From positions 73,060 to 80,080 of the forward strand of contig DDHB01000038.1 of assembly GCA_002337925.1 (NCBI GenBank): 7,021 nt of DNA, written 5' to 3'. The notes under the pieces are model-generated. The model had not been told where the DNA came from and made no database searches. It was given only the letters and a program-made list of their open reading frames with translations. The position numbers and the translations under genes were made by a program. The stretch comes from Sporomusaceae bacterium UBA1887 (GTDB lineage Bacteria; Bacillota; Negativicutes; Sporomusales; DSM-15969). Below are positions 1 through 5,790 of the stretch, piece by piece; position 1 is the first letter of the stretch; the number at the start of each line of letters is the position of its first letter.

Positions 1-1
1 T

Positions 2-391
2 CCGCTGGCAGCCAAGCGCCCTGAACTTCTAAAAACACCTTCCGGCAAGGGGTTAGCCGATATAACCCTGGAAAAGGTAATCAAGGGTGATGTCAAATCA
101 GAAGATGTGCGCATTACTCCTGAAACGCTCCGGCTGCAGGCCCAAATTGCCGATGGGGTAGGACGGAATCAGTTCGCCGGCAATCTGCGCCGGGCTGCCG
201 AGCTGACAGCCATTCCAGACAATCGCGTTTTGGAAATATACAATGCGCTGCGGCCGTATCGCTCAACCAAACCAGAGCTTCTGGCAATTGCCGATGAGCT
301 GGAGCAGCAGTACAATGCGAAAATCAATGCAGATTTTGTGAGAGAGGCTGCAGGTGTTTATGAACGCCGCAACAGACTTAGAACGGAATAG
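2..391 (+). CDS. pduE: Propanediol (diol) dehydratase small subunit, 5'-truncated
   Basis: This is the small (gamma) subunit of the adenosylcobalamin-dependent diol dehydratase, which converts 1,2-propanediol to propionaldehyde inside the Pdu microcompartment together with PduC and PduD. The reading frame is open from base 2, with 129 codons visible. The family is about 170 residues, so roughly 40 N-terminal residues lie outside the window. Family-typical stretches are clear: PLAAKRPELLKTPSGKGL at the start, then ADITLEKV, and near the C-terminus IYNALRPYRSTK and FVREAAGVYERR. An in-frame GTG at 107 could look like a start, but conserved sequence continues upstream of it, so it is internal. 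The reactivase gene follows 11 bases downstream. By sequence alone a glycerol dehydratase small subunit is similar, but the surrounding shell genes favour the propanediol enzyme. Confidence 0.95.
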   Translation, partial: PLAAKRPELLKTPSGKGLADITLEKVIKGDVKSEDVRITPETLRLQAQIADGVGRNQFAGNLRRAAELTAIPDNRVLEIYNALRPYRSTKPELLAIADELEQQYNAKINADFVREAAGVYERRNRLRTE

Positions 392-402
392 GTGGGAGTC
401 AT

Positions 403-2226
403 ATGCCAATTATTGCCGGAGTGGATATCGGTAATTCTACAACCGAAGTTTGTTTGGCCCGGAGCACCCGTGGTCAGACAACCGAATACCTGGCCAGCAG
501 TATTGTAAAGACCACCGGCATCAAGGGAACAACTGCTAATGTTCCGGGCATTATCGCTGCTTTAACCGAAGCTCTTGGCAAAGTGGCTTTGCGTATGAGC
601 GATTTGTCAGAAATAAGGATAAATGAAGCAACACCGGTGATCGGTGATTTGGCAATGGAAACAATTACGGAAACCATTATTACCGAGTCAACGATGATTG
701 GCCACAACCCGTCTACGCCGGGAGGCGTAGGGCTTGGCGTCGGTGTAACCGTTGCCTTGCACGAATTGGGGAGCATTGCCGGTGGTACCGATGTAATTGT
801 TATAATTGAGCAGGGCATTGATTTTGAAGATGCGGCCTATGCCATTAATGCTGCCGCAGAACGGGGTATTCAAGTACAGGGGGCTATCGTCAGGCAGGAT
901 GATGCCGTACTGATTGGCAATCGTCTGATGCGCAGAATCCCCCTGATTGATGAAGTAACCTATATTGAAAAAGTGCCTGTCGGCATGCTGGCAGCAGTCG
1001 AAGTAGCCCAGGCGGGGCAAACCATTCAGACATTGTCCAATCCCTATGGCATTGCTACTGTATTTCAATTAACGCCGGAAGAAACCAAAATGGTTGTACC
1101 GATTGCCCGGGCGCTGATTGGTAACCGTTCGGCAGTTGTTGTCCGTACTCCGGAAGGTGATGTAAAAGCCCGGTCCATACCGGCCGGTTTTATTACGGTC
1201 ACCGGACAAAAAGGCAAGCATGATGTTGATGTGGAAGCCGGAGCAGCTAAGATTATGGAAGCAGTGGAACGCGTTCAGCCGGTTAGCGATGTCCAGGGGG
1301 AAGCGGGAACGAATGCCGGCGGCATGCTCGAAAGAGTAAGGCAGGTAATGGGAGAGCTTACTGGCCAGCCGGCAGCGGAAATGAAAATCCAGGATGTTTT
1401 GGCAGTAGATACTTTTGTTCCGCAAAAGGTGCAAGGCGGCTTAGCGGGAGAGTTTGCACTCGAAAATGCGGTTGCTTTAGCGGCGATGGTAAAAACCAGC
1501 CGGCTTCCCATGCAGCAGATTGCCACTCAATTGACAGCCGAACTAGGGGTCAAGGTAATCATTGCCGGTGTGGAAGCAAATATGGCAATTCGCGGAGCGC
1601 TAACCACGCCGGGAACCGACAAACCACTGGCTATTTTGGATATGGGCGGAGGCTCGACTGACGCTGCCATTATTACGCGCGATGAGCGGGTATTGTCCAT
1701 CCATTTGGGCGGAGCCGGTGATATGGTTACCATGCTGATCAATTCCGAACTTGGGCTGGAGGATTTTGATCTGGCCGAGGACATTAAAAAATACCCTCTT
1801 GCCAAGGTGGAGAGTCTTTACCATGTCAGACTGGAAGACGGAACAGTCAGGTTTTATGATCAGCATCTAGAGCCTCATGTCTTTGCCAGGGTGGTTATCT
1901 TAAAAGAAGGCTATATGGTGCCCATTCCCTTTGCTCATCCGTTGGATAAAATAAGGCATGTCCGCAGGGAAGCAAAAAAACGGGTGTTTGTCACTAATGC
2001 ACTGCGTTCACTTGCCCGGGTAGCGCCTACCGGCAATATCCGCCATATTGAATTCGTTGTGCTGGTCGGTGGTTCAGCCATGGACTTTGAGGTTGCTGAT
2101 ATGGTTACTGATGCCTTGGCTGAATATGGAATCGTCTGCGGCAGGGGAAACATTCGCGGTACGGAAGGGCCCCGTAATGCAGTTGCGACCGGGCTGGTAT
2201 TATCCTACCAGGATGGAGAGGCGTGA
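403..2226 (+). CDS. pduG: Diol dehydratase reactivase, large ATPase subunit
   Basis: This is the large subunit of the diol dehydratase-reactivating factor (PduG/DdrA/DhaF family). With PduH it uses ATP to release inactivated cobalamin from the dehydratase so that fresh adenosylcobalamin can bind. The product is 607 residues, close to the roughly 610 usual for the family, and appears complete. The actin/Hsp70-like ATPase fold shows in the N-terminal phosphate loop AGVDIGNSTTEV (residues 5-16), a second phosphate motif DMGGGSTD (413-420) and the late GGSAMD motif (556-561). The start follows a GGTGGGAG ribosome binding site (391-398 region) just after the pduE stop. The pduH start lies 4 bases beyond the stop, consistent with coupled synthesis of the two partners. 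No internal disruption was seen. Confidence 0.96.
   Translation: MPIIAGVDIGNSTTEVCLARSTRGQTTEYLASSIVKTTGIKGTTANVPGIIAALTEALGKVALRMSDLSEIRINEATPVIGDLAMETITETIITESTMIGHNPSTPGGVGLGVGVTVALHELGSIAGGTDVIVIIEQGIDFEDAAYAINAAAERGIQVQGAIVRQDDAVLIGNRLMRRIPLIDEVTYIEKVPVGMLAAVEVAQAGQTIQTLSNPYGIATVFQLTPEETKMVVPIARALIGNRSAVVVRTPEGDVKARSIPAGFITVTGQKGKHDVDVEAGAAKIMEAVERVQPVSDVQGEAGTNAGGMLERVRQVMGELTGQPAAEMKIQDVLAVDTFVPQKVQGGLAGEFALENAVALAAMVKTSRLPMQQIATQLTAELGVKVIIAGVEANMAIRGALTTPGTDKPLAILDMGGGSTDAAIITRDERVLSIHLGGAGDMVTMLINSELGLEDFDLAEDIKKYPLAKVESLYHVRLEDGTVRFYDQHLEPHVFARVVILKEGYMVPIPFAHPLDKIRHVRREAKKRVFVTNALRSLARVAPTGNIRHIEFVVLVGGSAMDFEVADMVTDALAEYGIVCGRGNIRGTEGPRNAVATGLVLSYQDGEA
2215..2220 (+). promoter_or_regulatory. 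Ribosome binding site fixing the pduH start
   Basis: GGAGAG lies 10 bases before the ATG at 2231 and sits within the last codons of pduG. It supports 2231 over the in-frame upstream ATG at 2048, which is deep inside pduG. Confidence 0.7.
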
Positions 2227-2230
2227 TACT

Positions 2231-2686
2231 ATGCAGGCAAGTCAAGCGGTAACGAAACCAAGTATTGCCTTATGTGTCCATGTACATGAAGGCTGTGAGC
2301 AAAAAATTAGGGAAATTCAGGCCGGCATTGAAGAGGAAGGTGTTCCCTATACGGTGGTACCGGATGAGGAACAGGATCGCATGATTCTTGCCTATAAGGG
2401 AGCTGGAATGTCTCAATTGGGGGTAGGGATTGGCATCACTTCCACTGGGCTGTGCATTCATCATCATAAGCTCCCGGCTGATCAGCCCTTGTTTGTAACT
2501 GCCGGAGCATCGAACAGCAAGGAGTGGCGGCGGTTTGGTTACAATGCGGCACGGCTGATCAAAGGGATTCCCTTCAAAAATGAAGAACTGCCGGCTGTGG
2601 TAAGCAAAGAGCCGGACTTAACTCAGATGATCTGTGAAATTATTTTGAAGGTAATGAAAGAAACTGCTCAGACCATGGGGAGGTGA
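2231..2686 (+). CDS. pduH: Diol dehydratase reactivase, small subunit, with C-terminal extension
   Basis: This is the small subunit of the dehydratase reactivase (PduH/DdrB). It partners PduG and exchanges with a dehydratase subunit during reactivation. The 151-residue product contains the family core: GIEEEGVPY (32-40), LGVGIGIT (63-70), HHHKLP (77-82), and NAARLIKGIPF (105-115), which is near where the 116-residue Salmonella protein ends. About 35 residues are therefore extra. They form a linker and a helix (about 129-146) with hydrophobic residues at 130, 133, 134, 137, 138 and 141, a pattern typical of BMC encapsulation peptides. The frame is open upstream to an ATG at 2048, but that region is the end of pduG. 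The ATG at 2231 has GGAGAG at 2215-2220 and gives the family N-terminus. Confidence 0.93.
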   Translation: MQASQAVTKPSIALCVHVHEGCEQKIREIQAGIEEEGVPYTVVPDEEQDRMILAYKGAGMSQLGVGIGITSTGLCIHHHKLPADQPLFVTAGASNSKEWRRFGYNAARLIKGIPFKNEELPAVVSKEPDLTQMICEIILKVMKETAQTMGR

Positions 2687-2690
2687 AGAC

Positions 2691-3224
2691 ATGGTCAAAA
2701 ACGCTGTAGGCTTATTGGAAGTAGTAGGATTGGCAGCGGCTGTGGAAGCTGCTGATGCAGCAGTGAAAGCCGCAAATATTACATTACTCGGCTATGAGCT
2801 GACAAAGGGCGGCGGCATGGTTGTTGTAAAAATGAGCGGTGATGTGGGTGCTGTCAAGGCTGCGGTTGATGCCGCTGCGTCGGCGGCTGCCAGGGTTAAC
2901 CGGGTAGTGGCAACTCATGTTATTCCACGCCCTCATTATGAGGTGGAGGCCCTGATCGTTACTAAAGAAACAGTCGGACCTGCCAAGAAGAGTGCTGCAT
3001 TGGCTGTGGATACAGCAGATAAACCGGAGGAGCCTGTTTTAGTTGAGTCTCCGGTGCAGACGGCAAAAGAGCCGGTCGATAATGGCCAGAGCGAAAAAGC
3101 TGAGGAAAGCAAAAAATGGAGTTATACGTGTAATCTTTGTGGTGATCCTGCCTGCCAGCGCAGAAAAGGAGAATCCAAACTGACCTGCCTGCATTACGAC
3201 AAAAATAACAAGGAGGATGAATAA
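2691..3224 (+). CDS. pduK: BMC shell protein PduK: BMC-H domain plus C-terminal cysteine motif
   Basis: This is a minor hexameric shell protein of the Pdu microcompartment. Residues 1 to about 87 form a BMC-H domain: GLLEVVGLAAAVEAAD at 7-22, GDVGAVKAAVDAA at 50-62, and the HVIPRPH end at 76-82. A polar, acid- and proline-containing linker (about 88-144) follows, with no recognised fold. The tail holds C147, C150, C155 and C166 in a C-x2-C-x4-C-x10-C spacing, around the segment CNLCGDPACQRRKG. This matches the C-terminal motif of Salmonella PduK, proposed to bind an Fe-S cluster or metal. The length of 177 residues is somewhat above the roughly 160 of Salmonella. The pore region reads KGGGM instead of the KIGSG of PduA/PduJ. 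GGGGAGGTG (2677-2685) precedes the ATG, and the next gene starts one base past the stop. Confidence 0.92.
   Translation: MVKNAVGLLEVVGLAAAVEAADAAVKAANITLLGYELTKGGGMVVVKMSGDVGAVKAAVDAAASAAARVNRVVATHVIPRPHYEVEALIVTKETVGPAKKSAALAVDTADKPEEPVLVESPVQTAKEPVDNGQSEKAEESKKWSYTCNLCGDPACQRRKGESKLTCLHYDKNNKEDE
3211..3216 (+). promoter_or_regulatory. Ribosome binding site fixing the pduJ/A start
   Basis: AGGAGG sits inside the last codons of pduK. An in-frame ATG at 3217 touches it directly and cannot use it. The ATG at 3226 is 9 bases away and yields the standard PduA/PduJ N-terminus, so 3226 is the start. The arrangement suggests translation coupled to pduK. Confidence 0.85.
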
Positions 3225-3225
3225 T

Positions 3226-3507
3226 ATGCGTGGAGAGGCTTTAGGAATGGTAGAGACAAAAGGGTTAGTAGGTGCAATTGAAGCTGCTGATGCGATGGTA
3301 AAAGCAGCCAATGTTATCCTGGTGGGCTATGAGAAAATCGGTTCCGGGTTGGTAACCGTTATGGTTCGCGGAGACGTAGGTGCAGTTAAGGCTGCTACCG
3401 ACAGCGGTGCAGCTGCAGCTCAGCGGGTTGGCGAATTGATGTCTGTGCACGTTATCCCCAGACCTCATGTGGACATAGAAAAAATTCTTCCCAAGCTCGA
3501 TGCATAA
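3226..3507 (+). CDS. pduJ: Major BMC-H hexamer shell protein, PduA/PduJ type
   Basis: This is a canonical single-domain BMC-H shell protein of 93 residues (PduA is 94, PduJ 91). Hexamers tile the facets of the microcompartment, and a central pore passes propanediol while holding back propionaldehyde. The sequence is nearly diagnostic: ALGMVETKGLVGAIEAAD (5-22), the pore loop KIGSG (37-41) with serine 40 lining the pore in PduA, VRGDVGAVKAAT (47-58), and HVIPRPH (75-81). PduA and PduJ are too alike to separate by sequence here. The symbol is chosen from position, between pduK and pduL, as in Lactobacillus-type operons; a separate pduA probably lies upstream of pduC. It shares short exact stretches with the neighbouring pduK (for example 14 bases at 2745-2758 and 3280-3293), as expected for paralogues. 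Confidence 0.93.
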   Translation: MRGEALGMVETKGLVGAIEAADAMVKAANVILVGYEKIGSGLVTVMVRGDVGAVKAATDSGAAAAQRVGELMSVHVIPRPHVDIEKILPKLDA

Positions 3508-3532
3508 AAAAAGTTAAAAAACTAAGGCAACA

Positions 3533-3540
3533 GAGGTGAG
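3533..3540 (+). promoter_or_regulatory. Ribosome binding site upstream of pduL
   Basis: GAGGTGAG matches the 16S anti-Shine-Dalgarno sequence and runs straight into two adjacent ATG codons at 3541 and 3544. Spacing from GAGG is 4 bases to the first and 7 to the second, so 3544 is slightly better placed. The choice changes the protein by one methionine. Confidence 0.65.
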
Positions 3541-4470
3541 ATGATGGAGCGGGAAATGATCGATGAAATCGTTAAAAAGGTATTGCTGGCAATCGGTACT
3601 AAGACGACCGTCAGCACAATACCGGCCATTCCTGTCGGTATCTCCAACCGCCATATTCACCTCTCTGCCAGTCACCTGGAAACACTATTCGGCACTGGTT
3701 ACGCATTGACTCATGACAAAGATCTGAAACAGGTCGGAGAATTCGCAGCTAAGGAGACTGTGACCTTAGTAGGTCCTAAAGGAGTGATTCGTGCGGTCCG
3801 GGTATTAGGGCCGGTACGCAGCTTTACCCAGATCGAATTATCCCGCACGGATGGATTTAGCCTGGGGATTGTGCCGCCTGTGCGGGACTCCGGGGATATA
3901 GAAGGATCAGCAGGTATTGTTGTGGTTGGACCTGCCGGTGCGGTAACGCTTAAACAGGGCGTTATTTGTGCGGCCCGGCACATCCATATGGAGGAAGCTG
4001 ATGCCGAAAAGCTTGGTGCTGCCGATAAAGACCGGGTGACGGTAGAATTTGGCGGTATACGGGGCGGGACGTTTCATAATGTCCTGGTACGGACCGGAGC
4101 AGATTTCCGGTTGGAATTTCATATTGACACCGATGAAGCCAATGCTGTAGGACTGAAAAACGGTGATACCGTTACCTTGCGGCAAGGTGGGGAGGTGGAT
4201 GGTGGGCAGCGGACAAAGCTTGAGACCTGCGATATCACCGTTGTGTCGGCAAGTCAGTCAGCGCCAGAAACGCACAGCTGCGTGAAGTGGAAAGGAAATA
4301 CGAAGGCTGTACCGGCAGCAGCAAAGACCGTTATTGACGCACAGGCCGTTATGTCAGCAGCAAAGAACGGTACTAAAACCCTTATTATTCCTAAAGGCGG
4401 CATCATCACTCCCTTGGCACGTGATGTTGCCAGAGATTGCAACATGGAGCTCATATCTGGCGATTGCTGA
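3541..4470 (+). CDS. pduL: Phosphate propanoyltransferase PduL with an extra C-terminal domain
   Basis: PduL transfers the propionyl group from CoA to phosphate inside the microcompartment, giving propionyl-phosphate and recycling CoA for PduP. It is a zinc enzyme unrelated to Pta. An N-terminal amphipathic helix (about 4-18, including MIDEIVKKVL) is a typical encapsulation peptide, joined by a linker to the first catalytic repeat. Metal-ligand candidates are visible: the HIH pair in SNRHIHLS (38, 40), E99 in QIELSR, the second HIH pair in ARHIHM (147, 149), and H194 in FHIDTDEAN. The known family core ends near residue 213 (GDTVTL). The protein is 309 residues, while the family is usually about 210-215. 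The extra tail carries C230, C247, C300 and C309 and ends in a segment with ITPLARD (289-295), recalling motifs in Eut proteins such as EutQ/EutT. The ATG at 3544 is an equally possible start. Confidence 0.93.
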   Translation: MMEREMIDEIVKKVLLAIGTKTTVSTIPAIPVGISNRHIHLSASHLETLFGTGYALTHDKDLKQVGEFAAKETVTLVGPKGVIRAVRVLGPVRSFTQIELSRTDGFSLGIVPPVRDSGDIEGSAGIVVVGPAGAVTLKQGVICAARHIHMEEADAEKLGAADKDRVTVEFGGIRGGTFHNVLVRTGADFRLEFHIDTDEANAVGLKNGDTVTLRQGGEVDGGQRTKLETCDITVVSASQSAPETHSCVKWKGNTKAVPAAAKTVIDAQAVMSAAKNGTKTLIIPKGGIITPLARDVARDCNMELISGDC

Positions 4471-4497
4471 TGCAAGGTAAAGAAAGGATGCATTCGT

Positions 4498-4782
4498 ATG
4501 TGGGTAGGAATGGTAATAGGCACATTGGTTGCCACACCGAAAGATGATAGCTTGACAGGCAGTAAACTGCTCATTGTACGGCCTATTGAGCTCTGCGCCA
4601 ATACAAAACGTACACCGGTGGTTGCTGTTGATACCATCGGAGCAGGGACGGGCGAAACAGTGCTTGTTGTGGAAGGCAGCTCTGCCCGTCATGTAGTCGG
4701 TAAGCCCCAGGCTGCTGTAGATGCGGCGATAGTCGGGATCATTGACAGCATTGAAATCAATAAAGACTTACTGGGGGAGTAA
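4498..4782 (+). CDS. pduN: BMC pentameric vertex protein, PduN (EutN/CcmL family)
   Basis: PduN forms pentamers that cap the vertices of the microcompartment shell. The 94-residue product (Salmonella PduN is 91) has the EutN/CcmL signature: a GTLVATPKDDSLTGSKLLIV run (8-27) followed by a VAVDTIGAGTGETVLVVEG segment (42-60) and SSARHV. It appears complete. AAGGA at 4484-4488 lies 9 bases before the ATG. It directly follows pduL, whereas in Salmonella and Lactobacillus reuteri pduM lies between them. Confidence 0.95.
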   Translation: MWVGMVIGTLVATPKDDSLTGSKLLIVRPIELCANTKRTPVVAVDTIGAGTGETVLVVEGSSARHVVGKPQAAVDAAIVGIIDSIEINKDLLGE

Positions 4783-4788
4783 CGGATC

Positions 4789-5760
4789 ATGAAAGTATAT
4801 ACCAAAACAGGTGATGACGGACAAACCAGCTTGCTGAGTAAGCAACGGGTCGGCAAAGACCATATCCGGGTCCATGCCTATGGTACGGTGGACGAAGCCA
4901 ACGCCGCTATGGGTCTGGCAAGATCGTATATGTCGGATAAGTCCTGGGCAAGCGATATCATTTACGGGCTGCAGCGGGATTTAATACAATTGAATGCCGA
5001 CCTGGCTACCGAAGGGGCTGTAGAAGGCAATTTACCGAGGATTACGGACGGGCATGTGAAAAAGCTGGAGGAGACGATTGACTTACTCGATGAAAGGCGT
5101 ATTCCACAGGCTTATTTTATTACACCGGGAGCAACCACCTCTAGCTCAGCACTGGACTTGGCCCGCACAATTGTACGCCGCGCTGAACGGTTTGTTGTAG
5201 AGATCAGCCGAACGGCCATCGTACCCAAAAGTGTGGCCTTATACTTAAACCGTTTGTCGGATTTATTATTTGTACTGGCGCGGTGTGTTGAGCAGCAAGA
5301 TCTGATTGCGGCAGTTACGAATGGGGTAGTGGAAGAACTGCGCGGCAACAAACAGGAAAGAACAGAAAAAATACTTGATAAGGCCAAAAAAGTGATTGCT
5401 GCAGCCGAACAAAAAGCGCTGGAGCTTGGTGTTCCCATGGTAATTGCAGTGGTTGATGATGGTGGCAATCTCATTGCCCAACATCGCATGGACCATGCCT
5501 TGCTGGCAAGTATTTCTCTTGCGCTGGACAAAGCATATACGGCGGTAGCCCTTAAGACATCTACCGAGCAGGCTGCTTTGGCAGTAAAGCCTGGCCAGGA
5601 ACTGTATGGCCTGAATACTGCCAATAACGGACGCTTTATCGTATTTGGCGGCGGTATTCCGATTTTTGCAGATGGCAAAATTGCCGCGGCGATCGGTGTA
5701 AGCGGCGGTACGGTGGAAGAAGATAGTATTGTAGCCAAAGCTGGTTTGGCCGCATGGTAA
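4789..5760 (+). CDS. pduO: Cob(I)alamin adenosyltransferase PduO with C-terminal GlcG/DUF336 (heme-binding type) domain
   Basis: PduO transfers the adenosyl group of ATP to cob(I)alamin, restoring the coenzyme of diol dehydratase. Residues 1 to about 185 form the PduO-type adenosyltransferase. The ATP-binding start YTKTGDDGQTSLL (4-16), DEANA with D35, F110, the ARTIVRRAER segment (125-134) and NRLSDLL (154-160) are present. D35, F110, R126 and N154 correspond, as I recall the Lactobacillus reuteri PduO structure, to D35, F112, R128 and N156. Residues from about 190 to 323 form the second domain (GlcG/DUF336, PduOC), seen in PMVIAVVDDGGNLIAQHRMD (216-235) and FGGGIPI (286-292). In Salmonella this domain binds heme and its role is unclear. 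The length of 323 matches two-domain PduO (336 in Salmonella). GGGGGAG ahead of the ATG overlaps the end of pduN. Confidence 0.95.
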   Translation: MKVYTKTGDDGQTSLLSKQRVGKDHIRVHAYGTVDEANAAMGLARSYMSDKSWASDIIYGLQRDLIQLNADLATEGAVEGNLPRITDGHVKKLEETIDLLDERRIPQAYFITPGATTSSSALDLARTIVRRAERFVVEISRTAIVPKSVALYLNRLSDLLFVLARCVEQQDLIAAVTNGVVEELRGNKQERTEKILDKAKKVIAAAEQKALELGVPMVIAVVDDGGNLIAQHRMDHALLASISLALDKAYTAVALKTSTEQAALAVKPGQELYGLNTANNGRFIVFGGGIPIFADGKIAAAIGVSGGTVEEDSIVAKAGLAAW

Positions 5761-5773
5761 TAACGGTTAAACC

Positions 5774-5782
5774 GGAGGGAGG
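5774..5782 (+). promoter_or_regulatory. Strong ribosome binding site for pduP
   Basis: GGAGGGAGG, a doubled purine-rich site, lies 8 bases before the ATG at 5791. It is in the 30-base gap after pduO. It supports 5791, whose product begins with an encapsulation-type helix. Confidence 0.75.
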
Positions 5783-5790
5783 AACAGATC

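Noticed and set aside
107..391. Short stand-alone gene starting at the GTG at 107
   Set aside because: Conserved PduE sequence continues in frame upstream to base 2, so the GTG is an internal valine.
2048..2230. Upstream in-frame extension of pduH starting at 2048
   Set aside because: It overlaps the conserved GGSAMD end of pduG in another frame. The start at 2231 has its own ribosome binding site and gives the family N-terminus.
3508..3532. A-rich gap after pduJ as a terminator
   Set aside because: The run is A-rich on the coding strand, has no GC-rich stem before it and no T tract, so it looks like spacer.
3944..3964. Six-base inverted repeat TAACGC/GCGTTA in pduL
   Set aside because: It is short with a 9-base loop, lies inside conserved coding sequence and has no following T run.
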